Shown: piece after piece, positions 1-12,336 of the stretch
Layout: every line of letters starts with the position of its first letter
Numbering within the stretch: position 1 is the stretch's first letter
Source: Epiperipatus broadwayi
Taxonomy: Eukaryota > Onychophora > Udeonychophora > Euonychophora > Peripatidae
Reading direction: 5' to 3'
DNA length: 64,000 bases
Assembly (NCBI GenBank): GCA_028023455.1
Contig: JAQFVV010006838.1
Coordinates: 241,370 to 305,369, forward strand
Program-made: the position numbers and the translations under genes
The notes under the pieces: model-generated
Told to the model about the DNA's origin: nothing
The model's database searches: none
What the model saw: only the letters and a program-made list of their open reading frames with translations

Positions 1-138
1 TATTATTGGATTTCCATTACTATTTTTCTCTGGAGTACAAATTAGCTTTATAGCTTATATCCATATGATTACTAAAACAATATATATATATTTTTTTTAC
101 AAAATATAACAAGAAATAGAAGCTAATTTTTTTTTTTA

Positions 139-234
139 AGTGTCATAGCATCGGCCGGGACGCGAACCCGCAACCCGGGCAATGCCTGCTAGCGCAAGGC
201 AGTCGCGCTGACCTCTCGACCACCAAGGCAAGAC
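139..234 (-). repeat. Short tRNA-derived SINE, copy 1
   Basis: On the minus strand this reads as a tRNA-like molecule. It has an A-box-like TGGTCGAGAGGTCA (209-222), a five-pair anticodon stem TGCCT/AGGCA and a B box GGTTCGCGTCC (158-168). The acceptor strands GCCTTGG and CCGATGC pair mostly. It is probably not a working tRNA: the anticodon loop is 9 rather than 7 nt, and the last T-stem pair is G-G. A 3' tail TGACACTT plus poly(A) follows directly. The flanks repeat AAGCTAA(A)TTTTTT at 120-133 and 235-248, which looks like a target-site duplication from LINE-driven insertion. The same tail occurs in the copy at 941-1044. Confidence 0.75.
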
Positions 235-250
235 AAGCTAAATTTTTTTT

Positions 251-930
251 ATATCACCATTCACCAAGTAAACATTTATAAATTATATGGCTAAAAATAT
301 TACTAATTATAGCCATTTTTTCCCGAATTAAGCAAATATAGAACTATCAATTTCCATTACATTTCAATTAAAATAATTTTAATTTATTTAAAATGCTCTG
401 GAAAAGCACACTAAAAAATAAGAAAGAGTAAACAACAATAACTGATCAAAATCCACCCTAATTATTTAAAATTATTATGGATATAATACATTAAATGATC
501 AAATAGCGTGTATAAATTTTTGCCTAGCTGTGTTTATTTTGCAAAAATGTAATTTAAATATACTAAACATTTCAGTGTTTAATTAACTAATTCAGTGATA
601 ATTATATATATATTTCTAATTCATTAAAATTATTTTCAATATATGTGCAATTCATCTTATTTATTTGCCATTTTTCTAATTTGAATATCTATAATAGTAA
701 TACTATGAATATTAATAAATGGAGTTGTAATAGATTATAGTAGTACTTAAGTAAATAATTATCAAGATGCTTTTTACTTAGCTTATTTTCTGTGCATTAA
801 CCCATAGTTTTACCTATATTTATCCAAAATATATAAATATTTAGCAATTGATTGATATTAGAGGACAATGTAAGTAGCACATGTAAATTCTTGCAAATGA
901 TTTATGACTGACATTTATTTAGATAAAAAA
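251..930. other. AT-rich DNA without recognisable feature
   Basis: I see no ORF of note, no tRNA box and no clear repeat here. Confidence 0.6.
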
Positions 931-940
931 AAACTATTAG

Positions 941-1046
941 TCAAGTGTTGGTGGATGAGTGGTCAGCACAGCTACCTTACAAGCAGTTGTCCCAGGTTCG
1001 CGGGGTCACTTCCCAGCCAATGCTTTGACACACGAAAAAAAAAAGC
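941..1046 (+). repeat. Short tRNA-derived SINE, copy 2
   Basis: Same family as the element at 139-234. The A-box-like region is TGGATGAGTGGTCAGC. The anticodon-arm region is CTACCTTACAAGCAG. The B-box region AGGTTCGCGG is disrupted by a few extra bases before CTTCCC. The 3' tail is AATGCTTTGACACACG followed by about ten A. AACTATTA at 932-939 is repeated at 1047-1054, a likely target-site duplication. The body is tRNA only; no unrelated central domain is visible between the tRNA-like part and the poly(A). Confidence 0.7.
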
Positions 1047-1374
1047 AACTATTATCCAAAACACTTCAAATAACCAATAGTATTTTTCTTATTAAATGAT
1101 CAAAACTAATGATTTGAAATTTTCGATACCTTGAAACTTATAGTTGCTGCCAAAAATCTCAAGGAAATTTGTAATTAGTTATAATTAAGGTTATTACCAT
1201 CCTATAATATTTAGTATAGTAGTAATGGACTCGAGAGCTAAAGATTTATGAATCAAAAAATAATATGTTTTTGATACTGATCTAATTGGCTATCTACATT
1301 TTTATTTTCAACTTTTATTACCTCTTTAATAATTGCTTTGATGTCATGAAAGAATACTTGAATGTCTAGTTAAT

Positions 1375-2220
1375 CATTTGAAGATTTCTTTAGAAAAATC
1401 ATGATTTATAATAATATCTATGACTTAATTGATAAATTCTTTGTGTAATCTAAAACATGTTACTATTACTTTTCATTGACAAGTTTTTTTAGGGAAACTT
1501 TTAATAAATTTTTTTTTTTAATTTTTAATAATGGTTAATTGTAAGTTTTTAAGATTTCTTTGAATTTATCATCATATATCTAATATTGGCTTACAAAATT
1601 GATTGCTTTAGAATTGTAATTGATAGCTTTGTTTTGGAATTTTTATTATTCCATGTTTAAAAATTTGTGTAAATTTCTTCTTTCTTATTAATTTTTTAAA
1701 AAGTGAGGGGAGAGGATGGGGGAAGTAGTGAATTGCATCTGTAGTATTTCCTAATTTAATTCACTTGTTGTAACTAATAAACTTGATTTGGAAAATTGTC
1801 TTTAAAATGTTTTTAAATTTCTTCTTTATTAGCTTTATCACCGAACTCAAACAATTTGATTTGTAATTGATAGATTTATTTTTTTGGACATATTTTATTT
1901 TTAAAATTTTTAAAATTTCTTTCTTAATAGCTTTTTAAAAAGTGAGAGGAGAGTGAATATGTGTGTGTGTAGTGTAATTGATTTGTGGGATTTGATCCAG
2001 CTACCTTCAATACAAATCCAATCAAACACTCCAAATATAAACAGTTTGTCTGATTATAAAACGAGCTTAATATATAAAAACTTTTTTAATGATTTGAATT
2101 TTTTAAAATTAAACTAACACATAATACAACCATTTAAATAAAAAACTAAGATTATTATTTCCAGAAACATTTTAAATCAACAATAAAGTTCATTTTGTAA
2201 CTAATTTCTAAAAACTTACT
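1375..2220. repeat. Degenerate repeated block with GA-rich core
   Basis: The interval 1614-1709 is repeated, diverged, at 1860-1950. Both start TTGTAATTGATAG and end in TTTTTAAAAAGTGAG plus a purine-rich tail. Related sequence appears in the opposite orientation near 4230-4550: a shared TTTTAGATTACA block, and a CT-rich core at 4455-4490. I do not recognise the family. Confidence 0.45.
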
Positions 2221-2284
2221 AAAAAAACAATTCTTATGGGAGTGGGAAAATCTTGTTTCTTTTTTTTTCATCTTTCACTTTTTT

Positions 2285-2424
2285 ATATAGTATATACCAT
2301 CAAACCTCCACTCTTTTACACTTTTAGCAAAATATATTTATTAATTTGATAACAGTTTCGACTGTTCCCAGCAGTCTTTGTCAGATCTACAAATTTAAAT
2401 ATTACAGAAATACAATCATATTTT
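2285..2424 (-). repeat. Penelope-type terminal repeat with hammerhead motif, copy 1 (left part)
   Basis: A ~140 bp sequence that recurs at 26690-26860. The shared block on the plus strand includes CAAAATATATTTATT and CAGATCTACAAA. On the minus strand it carries a hammerhead-like core (see 2341-2395). It is interrupted after 2424 by an inserted element and resumes at about 2806. The link to Penelope-like elements is an inference from the ribozyme type; no reverse transcriptase of that family is visible. Confidence 0.55.
2341..2395 (-). ncRNA. Hammerhead ribozyme-like motif (type I, short helix III)
   Basis: Minus strand, 5' to 3'. Core CTGACAA (consensus CTGANGA, so G8 reads A here) is followed by an extra A. 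Helix II is GACTG (loop CTGGGAA) CAGTC, five perfect pairs. GAAAC follows, then T, then GTT as the possible cleavage triplet. Helix I can form between GAT just before the core and ATC just after GTT, continued by AATTT/AAATT beyond an internal loop. The sister copy at 26741-26750 reads CTGATGA at the core, so the A is probably a local mutation. Likely inactive as written. Confidence 0.55.
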
Positions 2425-2761
2425 CAAGCACAAGTGCGTGTGCGGCGCAACTGCTCTCAAAAGCTGTTAATACAAATACAAATAGCTAGTATGTAGAGAG
2501 AGACATGACCTCAAAAGAAAGATCAAAGAGGCTTTATTTATCTCTCGCGACAGCGATGCCATAAACAGGAAGGACACTTGTTTTTCTCTATCAAAAAGAT
2601 GGAATTAGCATATTTGCATAAATTTAAACGTAAGCAAGCTATGATTATGAAGGCAAGATCCTTTGAAAGCGCTCAGCTGTTTTAATATTTTTAGTTAGCT
2701 ATTTGTATTTGTATTAACAGCTTTTGGGAGCAGTTGCGCCGCACACGCACTTGTGCTTGAA
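2425..2761. mobile_element. Non-autonomous element with ~64 bp terminal inverted repeats
   Basis: The left end begins CAAGCACAAGTGCGTGTGCG and the right end is its reverse complement. About 64 bp per side differ by one base, running inward to AATACAAATAGCT. The ~210 bp interior has no ORF and is more GC-rich than its surroundings. A perfect 13-bp repeat ACAATCATATTTT lies at 2412-2424 and again at 2793-2805. The insertion therefore seems to include a 31-bp tail (2762-2792) outside the right TIR. The paralogous repeat at 26690-26860 lacks the insert and acts as an empty site. Superfamily not recognised. Confidence 0.75.
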
Positions 2762-2805
2762 TACATACATTTCCCAAAAGTAAAATTATTTAACAATCAT
2801 ATTTT

Positions 2806-2860
2806 ATAAATTTATACATATAATTTTACAATTTAATTATTTTTACATTATATTATATTA
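2806..2860 (-). repeat. Penelope-type repeat, copy 1 (right part)
   Basis: Continuation of the 2285-2424 repeat beyond the inserted element. It aligns with 26800-26860 (ATACATATA.., TTATAATTTTA.., AACTTAATTATT). Confidence 0.45.
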
Positions 2861-2861
2861 A

Positions 2862-4130
2862 ATATAGAGGATTTGAACTCAGATTTTCAAGCACCCTTCA
2901 ACTATCCACACTATCTCATACAACTGAAACACATGACCACACACATGTAGAAAAGATTAATAATCACCAATATACGTATTTCATGCCAAACCAGCACTCA
3001 TCAGTTGGTCCAGACTATCATCTCTGACACATATATATATAATCAATGCTCAGTTTATATTAAGATAGCAAATCTTCATACTTTAATGGACAGGCTTCAA
3101 TCCACTACAACCTCCAACTTTTTAGCCATCCATATCATTGAAAATCTGATGATGAAAACTCAAATCCCATGCTGATGCTAATATTATTGCCATGCCCATG
3201 TTGACCTGAAGTCACTCTGACCCCTCATGTATAGGACAGTATCCATTAAATACATATGAGGGATGGACAGGATACAAGCTTAATATGTAAATATTTGAAA
3301 CCAGGCACTCTTCACAAACCTGGGAGCTTAATTGTAAATATAGAGGATTTGAACTCAGATTTTCAAGCACCCTTCAACTATCCACACTATCTCATACAAC
3401 TGAAACGCATGACCACACACATGTAGAAAATCTTTTCTACATGTGTGTGATCATGCATTTCAGTTGTATGAGATATTTTCTACATGTGTGTGGTCATGCG
3501 TTTCAGTTGTATGAGATATTTTCTACATGTGTGTGGTCATGCATTTCAGTTGTATGAGATAGTGTGGATAGTTGAAGGGTGCTTGAAAATCTGAGTTCAA
3601 ATCCTCTATATTTACAATTAAGCTCCCAGGTTTGTGAAGAGTGCCTGGTTTCAAATATTTACATATTAAGCTTGTATCCTATCCATCCCTCTTATATGTA
3701 TTTAATGGATACTGTCCTATACATGAGGGGTCAGAGTGACTTCAGGTCAACATGGGCATGGCAATATTAGCATCAGCATGGGATTTGAGTTTTCATCATC
3801 AGATTTTCAATGATATGGATGGCTGAAAAGTTGGAGGTTGTAGTGGACTGAAGCCTGTCCATTAAAGTATGAAGATTTGCTATCTTAATATAAACTGAGC
3901 ATTGATTATATATATAAGTGTGAGAGATGATAGTCTGGACCAACTGAGAGTGCTGGTTTGGCATGAAATATGTATATTGGTGATTATTAATCTTTTCTAC
4001 ATGTGTGTGGTCATGTGTTTCAGTTGTATGAGATAGCGTGGATAGTTGAAGGGTGCTTGAAAATCTGAGTTCAAATCCTCTATATTTACAATTAAGATCC
4101 CAGGTTTGTGAAGAGTGCCTGGTTTCAAAT
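2862..4130. repeat. 1.3 kb palindrome of a tRNA-like repeat unit
   Basis: A ~480 bp unit (2863-3340) in minus orientation is followed by a second start of the same unit (3341-3430). An inverted copy then runs from about 3431 to 4085, and 4086-4130 begins another unit. The centre has about three direct copies of a 43-bp piece (TTTCTACATGTGTGTGG.. to ..TTGTATGAGA) at 3431-3565. In plus orientation the unit contains GAGTTCAAATCCTC (3592-3605 and again near 4067-4080), a good B-box match, preceded by a weak A-box-like TGGATAGTTGAAGG. The 60-codon-scale ORFs on opposite strands here are mirror images of each other, not genes. Confidence 0.75.
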
Positions 4131-4830
4131 ATGTATTATATTATATTACTTTTTTATATAATTAATTCACAATGAATTTATAAAAAATAAAAGTTGATCA
4201 AAAAAAATATGTTAATGAAAACTAATTCCAAGAGATTTTAGATTACATATGAATTTATAAATTTAGTCATAATAGTATTAATAATATAAATCCCAAATCC
4301 AGACTATAGTTCCCTTACTTGGAAAAAAAGAATTTTCTAAAATCAAAAGAATCTGAATTTCCAAACCAATTTTTTTTCAATTACAAATAAGAAACTAATT
4401 ATTTGAAATTAATTTACATTTTGTAAATTACATTTTTGGTTCATTTCCCACGATCTCATCTCTCTTCTCCTCCTCCACACCCCTCTTCTTAAAATCCAAT
4501 AAGAAATTGAAAAGAGAAATAAAAATTCACCAAAAAAATAAAAGCCCTGCAAATGAATAAAATTATACAAGGCATTTTAGATTAAAGAGTGAATTTATAA
4601 ATTTAGTTATAGTAGTATTGCTACTAGAATGAATTGCCATTTTTGCAAAGAAATCTACAATTTCTTGATTAATCATCCCAATGTGTTAAAGTAGTGTTTA
4701 GAAACTCAATTAAAGAGAAAATTTAAATGTAGATAGCTGATTAGATTAGTACCATGTTTTTTCCAGTTTTTCAAATGTCATGTAACTGTTATTATTAATT
4801 ATTGAAAATTATTTTAGGGTTACTACAATG
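4131..4830. repeat. Diverged direct repeats
   Basis: The block at about 4230-4290 (TTTTAGATTACA.., GAATTTATAAATTTAGTCAT) recurs at about 4571-4630, an offset near 338 bp. A reverse-complement relative lies near 1380-1470. No coding sign. Confidence 0.4.
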
Positions 4831-7800
4831 TATCCAATATAAGTTGTAGAATGACAAAAAATGGAAAAGAATTAAGTAAATATATCATTTAAAAAAAGAA
4901 TAGAAATATGCACAGATTTTTAGAAATAAACATCCACATTTAAAATTATTAATAAATATGCAAAAAAGAGAGCAGTTAGAATTTTTAAGCATTCCTGGAG
5001 GAACTTAAAATTTAATAAAATCTTAAAAATCGAGAGATTTTTAATGGCTTTGGTTAATCCAAAATATCTTTACTAGATCATGCATTAAGCTGTAATATGG
5101 AGTTTTGTACATTTTTCTACTAGTGATAAAATCAAAAGTTAGCAGCAGCTTAATTTTCTTGGAGATTTTTATTGTTATTGATTTTTTTATCCATCTGTTA
5201 ATATATCAAATTTTTTAATTTTTTCTAATTTTGCTCAGTAATTAAACTTTTTTCTAATAGTGGCAGTTTCTCCTTAAGATTTAGCTACTGTTAAGAATTT
5301 TCAAGATCATGTGGAAAATCATTTGAGAAATGCTTAAAACCATAATCTTCTTAAATGGTTCAAAAAATCAGGTCAAAAATATTCTCAATACAATTGCTAT
5401 CAATTTTACAAAAGAATATCAATTATGAAAATTATATGTTCAGATAAAAGAAATTGGCTTATTATTCCAAATACGTCTAATTGGATCCTCAAATATTTTT
5501 TAGTTTTCTATTGAATTTACAGCATTTGATAATGTACCTGCAATCTTGACTAAGAAGTCATCAAGGTATTATTAACAACCATCAAGAGTTAACAAAAAAT
5601 TAGAAAAAATGTTTGATAAAAATCAAATTTTAACATGGTCTTATTTTAAATAATTTGAATAAATAGTATATTTTCAATTCTTGTTTCTATCCAATTTTGC
5701 ATATCAGGAATATATAATAATCATTGGAAATCAATATGTAAAAAGAAACCATTTTTTATTTTGGAATATTATCCAAATTGATTGTTAAAAAATTTGAAAC
5801 CCACTACTGATTCTTAGTATTATCAAAAATTCAGGTTTAAATTTAATACTTGTTGCCAGCTTTGTAGCAAGCAAGATGAACCTCTACATCATTTATTTCA
5901 AAATTTATTATTTTTTGACAAGTAACATTCCTATGTTTACTGATATCATGTCATTAACTTAAAATGTTACTTATTAAAAACAACATGGCCCTATTTTATA
6001 ACATTAAGAGTATGCAGATTGCTAATTATTCTTTTATCTTCAATGACAAAATATTCTCAGGAATAATGACAAAAAATGATATGAAAAAAAAAGATTGTTA
6101 AATACTTAGTACAGGAAATAAATAACAGAGTCATTCTAAATCTGATATAATTTATTTTGTGATGATATTGCTTTATTAAAATGCTTGCCAATGAGCTGAT
6201 TATTATTTAGAAATGCTAAATAAATAATAGAATCATATCAATTTTTCTATATGGAAGATTTTGGATTTAGACAGCATCCTTGACAATAAATTTCCATATT
6301 TTACTACATTCTGAAATCTTAATTAATGAAATTATCAAATGAATGGTGTTAAAGTGTAGCTACGCTTTTATTTGCAAATTAAATGTCATTAATTTTATCA
6401 TAATTTTTATGAATATATGTTTTATAATACGACTACTTTTTTCCCTCTGCATACTAGCTTTAAACTTTAGTTATCTTATATTTAATTACTTAGGTTAAAT
6501 CTAATAAAATTTCACTTTTTTTACATAGTAAATTATAATTTCTTGTATCATTGCTATCATGAATGACAGATTTTGTTTCAAAGATAAGGTACTTTTGACT
6601 TTACCATAAGGTATATACAGAGCATAGTTTTGAGACATGATAGTTTTTTTTCAATCTTCAGCTTACCCACTAATAAAAAACTGTAGAAAAGTGCTTAATA
6701 AATTATTATTACAGAAAATAAAAACAAGCGGCTTTCTTCTGAGAACTTATTTAATTTACAACGTTTGTTTCAAGTGTCAAAATATGTATTTTCCATATAA
6801 AGATTTTGAAAGCCAATACTGGAGGAAAGGCTCTTAGCCCCCCCCCCCCAAACAATTAGTGTTATACTTTTCTATTTTATTAATACCAAAGAAAAATAAT
6901 AAATATCAAATGAGCAAAATAAAATTTGTACACATAAAACTTACTATTGAAGTAACATTTAATATTTATTTCTTACAAAAAAATCTATTGGCAATTTTAA
7001 CTATATAGCAAATAATTAAACTTACATTAGCTAGAATTCTTGCCCTTTTTTTTTTTCGTGCGAATATTTGAATATGATCAAAATCTATTTGCTTGATATT
7101 GTTTCCATAGCCAAAGTAGCTAGAATATTAGTAATTTTAACATTTAGAAGATTTAATTGTGGGTCCAATCAATGTTATCCATCATCCCATTCTTTTTTGA
7201 TGGACATAAAATAACTGAGACTTGCTGCAAGTGATTGGAGTGAATAGAGTAAAAAGACTATTGTTTAAATAAAATGTTTTATCTGTAATTATTGGCTTGC
7301 TGCCATATAATGTCAAATGACGGAATAATGCTAACATAAGTATTGGGGTAGAGAAATGAAGTGTCATTATTTTATATTCACTAAATTTTAAAACCTTAAC
7401 ACTAATAAATTTCTAGCAAAAGATACTAGAATAAAAGAGTGAAAAAACATGATTGCCACCAGAGATAATTTGCTATTGCATGCCATCTAATCTTTATTAT
7501 CAATTATTATAACAGCTGGGATTTAACATTCATTCACAATATTAAGAGGTATATTTTACATCATATACATTTTATATTCTTTCGATAAAAAGATTTGCTG
7601 TTATAAAAAAAAAAGTTATAGAAACAATTCTATTTTAAATATAAATTTCACTATATTGCAAAATAACGATTAGTTGTTCAATATTAATTACCTACTAGAG
7701 GAGAATCTCCAAGATTAGTATTTATTAATATGTATTATATACTACTTTCCATTTGTGATTATTACTATTTTTCACTGCTTATTTAAGCGTTTGAGGAAGA

Positions 7801-10040
7801 AAGCAGATAAGCAGACAGCAGGAAAAAGAATTGTGCAAAAATGATTTGAAATATACTTATTATATTTATTGATTGATATCACTATAATCATTGAATGAAA
7901 AATAAAATTATAACAATGCTCAAAATACCTAAAACAATAACGTCAATAATTTATGAAATTTACACCCAATCTTTTGTTTTTTTTTAATTTGATTTAAAAT
8001 CCATAAAGTTTATAAAAGTTATTTAAAAAAATTATTAATATTGCAAAGGTATATTTCTAATGTAAGCTAAATGTGCTACATAGTGACGGGAAAAAATTGC
8101 GGTTACAACTAACTCGGTTTCATATTGGAAATGCATCATAGCATTAACGTAATTGCCTTATAGATTAACTCAAGCCTAAAGAAGCCAATCCTTAGTTCAT
8201 TTTGATTTTAAGGACCACGATAGTCATCAAAGACAAAAATTCATATCAGCTATCTATGTCAAATCCTCACCAATGTTCCAAGGTAAGATTTTTGAGTAAA
8301 ACTGAGATTTAAACTCTTATACACGTGAAAATTTATTTCCAGAAAAAAACTACAGGGTTTTAGATTATACTGTATTAATATGTTCATTACCGAACTTTAA
8401 AGTTATTTTATGTCTAACCATTTTTGGTACAGGAATAGTTCAAGTATATCATAAAACACAAATTGTTAAGACTGTTTCTTTCAGTTCAACCTCATGCCGA
8501 ATTTTAATTTGCAGTGTCGTAATATTAGTAAGGAATTTTAATTTGTCTTATTTTCTCACATTAAAAAATAAATAAATTTGAGTTTAAGTCACAGAAATAG
8601 AATAAATATTATTAATAAATAGTAGCAAAGATTTGGTTAATGTAATTGGTAAAATACATGGTTAGTATAATGCTCTACTATACACTTTAACAAGAAAAGG
8701 GCAATACAAAAAAAAAACTTTTTTTTTAATAACTATATTACTAGATACGTGAAATGAGTGTTCCTTCAGAGAAGCTATTATATGATTATTATTATGAATT
8801 GACATTGAAATTATTTTCCTTTATATCATTTGTATTTTCAAAGGTATTTCATTCATTTAAAAAAAACCCTCTACAATTGGCAATTTAGTGATTTTAACAA
8901 GTACGTAATACTGCTTTCAGGTATTTAATGGATTGTACAAATCCGTTGTGAAAGTTTCTAGTTTTGGTAGAAAAAACTACTCTTCACTATTTGAAATTTA
9001 TTATAGTATTATATTTAAACAAAATTGTTGCAGATACTAAATATTTCTAAAATAGAAAACGGAGTTGAGAGTTTAATTATATCTCGAAGCAATAATACAG
9101 TATTAGTTTAACCATTAATTTATTATAAGTAACTTGATCATTTTTTATGATATGAAAAATTGTTTTATAGAAACTAATATTAAAGTTTAGTAAGTTTGAC
9201 ACCTTGATAAGACTTTATTATATCGAAATAAAAAAGAACTGTGATAATACTTGATTTTACTGATAATTTTAAATGTAATTACTTTTCAATACTCTGCCAT
9301 TCTATTATTTTACATTAATAATTTGTATGTACAGTTTTATTTTAAGGAAATTTGGTTATTAAGATGATACAGTATTGATTAATATATTAAATTCATATCG
9401 GTAACTGTAATACTGAAAATGTGTTCTTATCTATAAATTTAATTAATTTTTTTTATTTTACTTAATGACGTTTTTTTTAATGTAGTGATTATGTAATTTT
9501 ATTTTTTATCTTCTACATGTGTATAGATTGAATTTTTATAGGGTGTAGATTAAAATTCTATAGCAGCTGAATGTAAACCGATATGTGCATGTGTTTATTA
9601 ATGGCGAATTACTTATTTAATCAGAATGTAGTTAAGTTTATTAAACTTTTTCCATATTAAATGTTTAATGTTAATGAAATTAAAATTATCCATATTTCTT
9701 TGTCACACACACAAAAAAAAAACTTTCAGAAGGAACTTCGTTTTTTATCTGACACACAAGGAAGATAATATAAAGAAATTGGTAATTATTCATTATGCAG
9801 TTTTATTTGAAGCGAGCATAACTTGATTGTTTTAAAATATCAGAAGTTAAAAATATAACTTATTGTTTTAAAGACTTGTAACTAGTAAATAAATTGTTCT
9901 TGTAAAATAAATTTTTATTAAAAAATAAAAAAGAATATAGATATTAGAAAAATAATTGTATTATATATCAAGCTGTTTTCATTCAAAGTCAGTCAATAAG
10001 AGAGATCATTGTTGATGTATGCTAGATAATTGAAAAGTTC
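4831..10040. other. AT-rich DNA, no gene recognised
   Basis: About 5.2 kb with only short, compositionally random ORFs. It contains a poly(C) run of about 12 at 6838-6849 and several poly(A)/poly(T) tracts. I saw no TIR pairs or protein similarity. Confidence 0.5.
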
Positions 10041-10059
10041 GAGGAATACTAGAAAAAAA

Positions 10060-10560
10060 AATCAAATACTTTATTGATTACAGTGATTTTAATTCATTTG
10101 ATCATGTTGAATTATGGAATGTTTTTTAAAAAATGCATGTATCCAAAGAATGACATTGTTATTTTTAAGATTCTCAGTATTATATTAGAAAATATAGTTA
10201 AAATAATCTATATTGAAACAAATTAGTTTTTCATCAGCAAAAAAATTAAAAATGTAAATTATTACTATTCAACTTTTATACTGAATTTACAATGAGATAA
10301 GATTGGACAAATAAAAATATGGATTAATGATTGATGTGCTTTCCTCACACATATAGCTATTATGCAGAAAACACAAACAGATATATTAATAAAGAAACAT
10401 ATTAAAATGAAAGGATTATGGTGAATTTGAAGGAGTCAATGATTATGATGGCACAGCTGACTTTAAAATTGATACTGAAAGTATAGAAGTCATTGATAGT
10501 TTTTTTGTTTTAAATTATTCATCACCAAAAAGATTCAGCAATTAAGAAATTTAATGTACA
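10060..10560 (+). pseudogene. Decayed LINE reverse-transcriptase fragment
   Basis: Several short peptides in order and in different plus frames match non-LTR retrotransposon reverse transcriptase. FIDYSDFNSFDHVELWNVF (10070-10126) resembles the block around the first catalytic aspartate. LFNFYTEFTMR (about 10268-10300) resembles the segment before the active site. YYAEN (about 10358-10372) sits where YADD is expected, so the catalytic aspartates are lost. A VIDSFFVLNY-like segment (about 10490-10520) resembles the following block. Frameshifts and stops separate all of them. No endonuclease domain or 3' tail was found. LINE clade not determined. Confidence 0.65.
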
Positions 10561-10599
10561 TACTGATATTTCATTTAAATCATTATATTGTGAATGATA

Positions 10600-12330
10600 T
10601 TGCTGTGTTATGCATGGCAGGCATGCTTATTGTTGTTATTCATAAATCCCACCGCTCTAATCCGCTAATAATGGATAGATTTAGTCTAACTGATTTTTCT
10701 ATGCACTGATGTAATTTTTATAATATGTTTATGTAAAGATTTTTATTAAAGTACTTATGCAGAATTATAATTGCTAATTAAATTGGAGCAATTATTAGTA
10801 TTTTAATTGTAATTATTTTTCTAATTAAAAAAAAAATTCAATGAAAGTATACTAGTGATATGAATTAATTGAAAATTTAAAATCAAAACAGTAAAGAAAT
10901 AGAAACTATGATGAAGTTTTAGTTTTAATGCAATTTTTATTTTTTTTTAAAGATTATAATTTGCACAATATTAAGAGACATTATCAATACTATTTATTAA
11001 ATTTGATAAATTCCTTTTCAATAATTATAAGAAAATCAATGAAATTAATTATGTAAAATTGGAATTACATTTTTTTTAAAGCAATATTTAATGGTATTTG
11101 GCCATGTATAAAATGATTTTTGAGCAAAAAGTAAAAAAATAATAATTTTATGGGAATTTTGCTAAGCAAATGTGAAGAAAATACTAAAAATATTTCAACA
11201 AAAATGAATTATCTTTAATTAACTGCAAATGTTTTTCCCAGAGATTATAAATCTTTTTTAATAATATCCAAGATCAATTGATTCACAATATGAAGGATTA
11301 TAGACTCTTTAGCATTAGCTGAGTTGTGAAAATAAGAGACTCTGTCTAATTAATGTTTGGATTTTTTTTTTCACAGAATGGATTTTCAAATGTTGAAAAA
11401 AAAAAAATTGTCAATTCAAAGATCTTAAAAGTCAAATTTATGCCATAAATATTTTGGAATTTTTATATTTGTCAAAGGAGAATTTTCATTTTATATGAAA
11501 TAAAAAAATTGATTTGATCAGATGAACAATAATTCAGTCATGTTAAAACAATGTATTATTTTTTTCTATAGTCATGTGTACATATATATATATAATCTTG
11601 TTTCTTAAACAAAAGAATAATATCTTAATTTTGGAATCAGATTTTTTGGAAAGTGTTAGGTTACAATTAAAAGTACACATTATATATTTCAAAGTGCTAT
11701 AAATCATCATAAATGTATGAACTTTAGAAAGAAAAATCCAATAATTTAATGATCTTTTCCTTTATTATTAAAAATTATGATTAAATCATGAAGGAGTTTT
11801 ACAAATTATATTATTAATTATCAGTAATTTTTTGAAACAAAATAAATGTGCCAAATATTCAATAATTAATAAAAATGACAGTGTTGGCTATAAAAATTTC
11901 AGGAGTAATTTGAAGAATTGCTTTTCATTACCTCATTGGATTGGAAGTTTACAAACATTGAGTTATGATAGTTAAATTGAACTGATTTGATTTTTAATTA
12001 AAATTTTGCTTTAACATCATATATCAAATAAAATAATGTCAATGTGTAAATTAAAGAGAGATTATTTTTTATGAATCAGTTTTATTGTTGAAATTTTTTA
12101 AGCATATGTAGAACAATTTCATTATGTGAATCTATTTTATTTATTATAATTTTTATAAAATTTAAATGTGGATCAAATATTTTTGTTACATTTGAGATGA
12201 AAATAGAAAGTTGTACTCCATATTTCAAAGAGTTCATATGAAAAAAAAAGTAAAATATTTCATTAATAATTTTGTTTTTATATTGATTAATTTTCTTCTT
12301 CCTTTTCTTATGTATTGATTTCTGTATTTA
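10600..12330. other. AT-rich DNA, nothing recognised
   Basis: Homopolymer tracts and short TA repeats only (for example 11582-11594). Confidence 0.5.
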
Positions 12331-12336
12331 CACGTC

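Noticed and set aside
139-234. Functional tRNA gene
   Set aside because: Nine-nt anticodon loop, mismatched T stem, poly(A) tail and flanking duplications fit a SINE instead.
3431-3565. Separate satellite array of 43 bp
   Set aside because: Only about three units, all explained as the centre of the larger palindrome.
6637-6837. 66-codon ORF ending at the poly(C) tract
   Set aside because: No motif or homologous copy; expected by chance in this composition.
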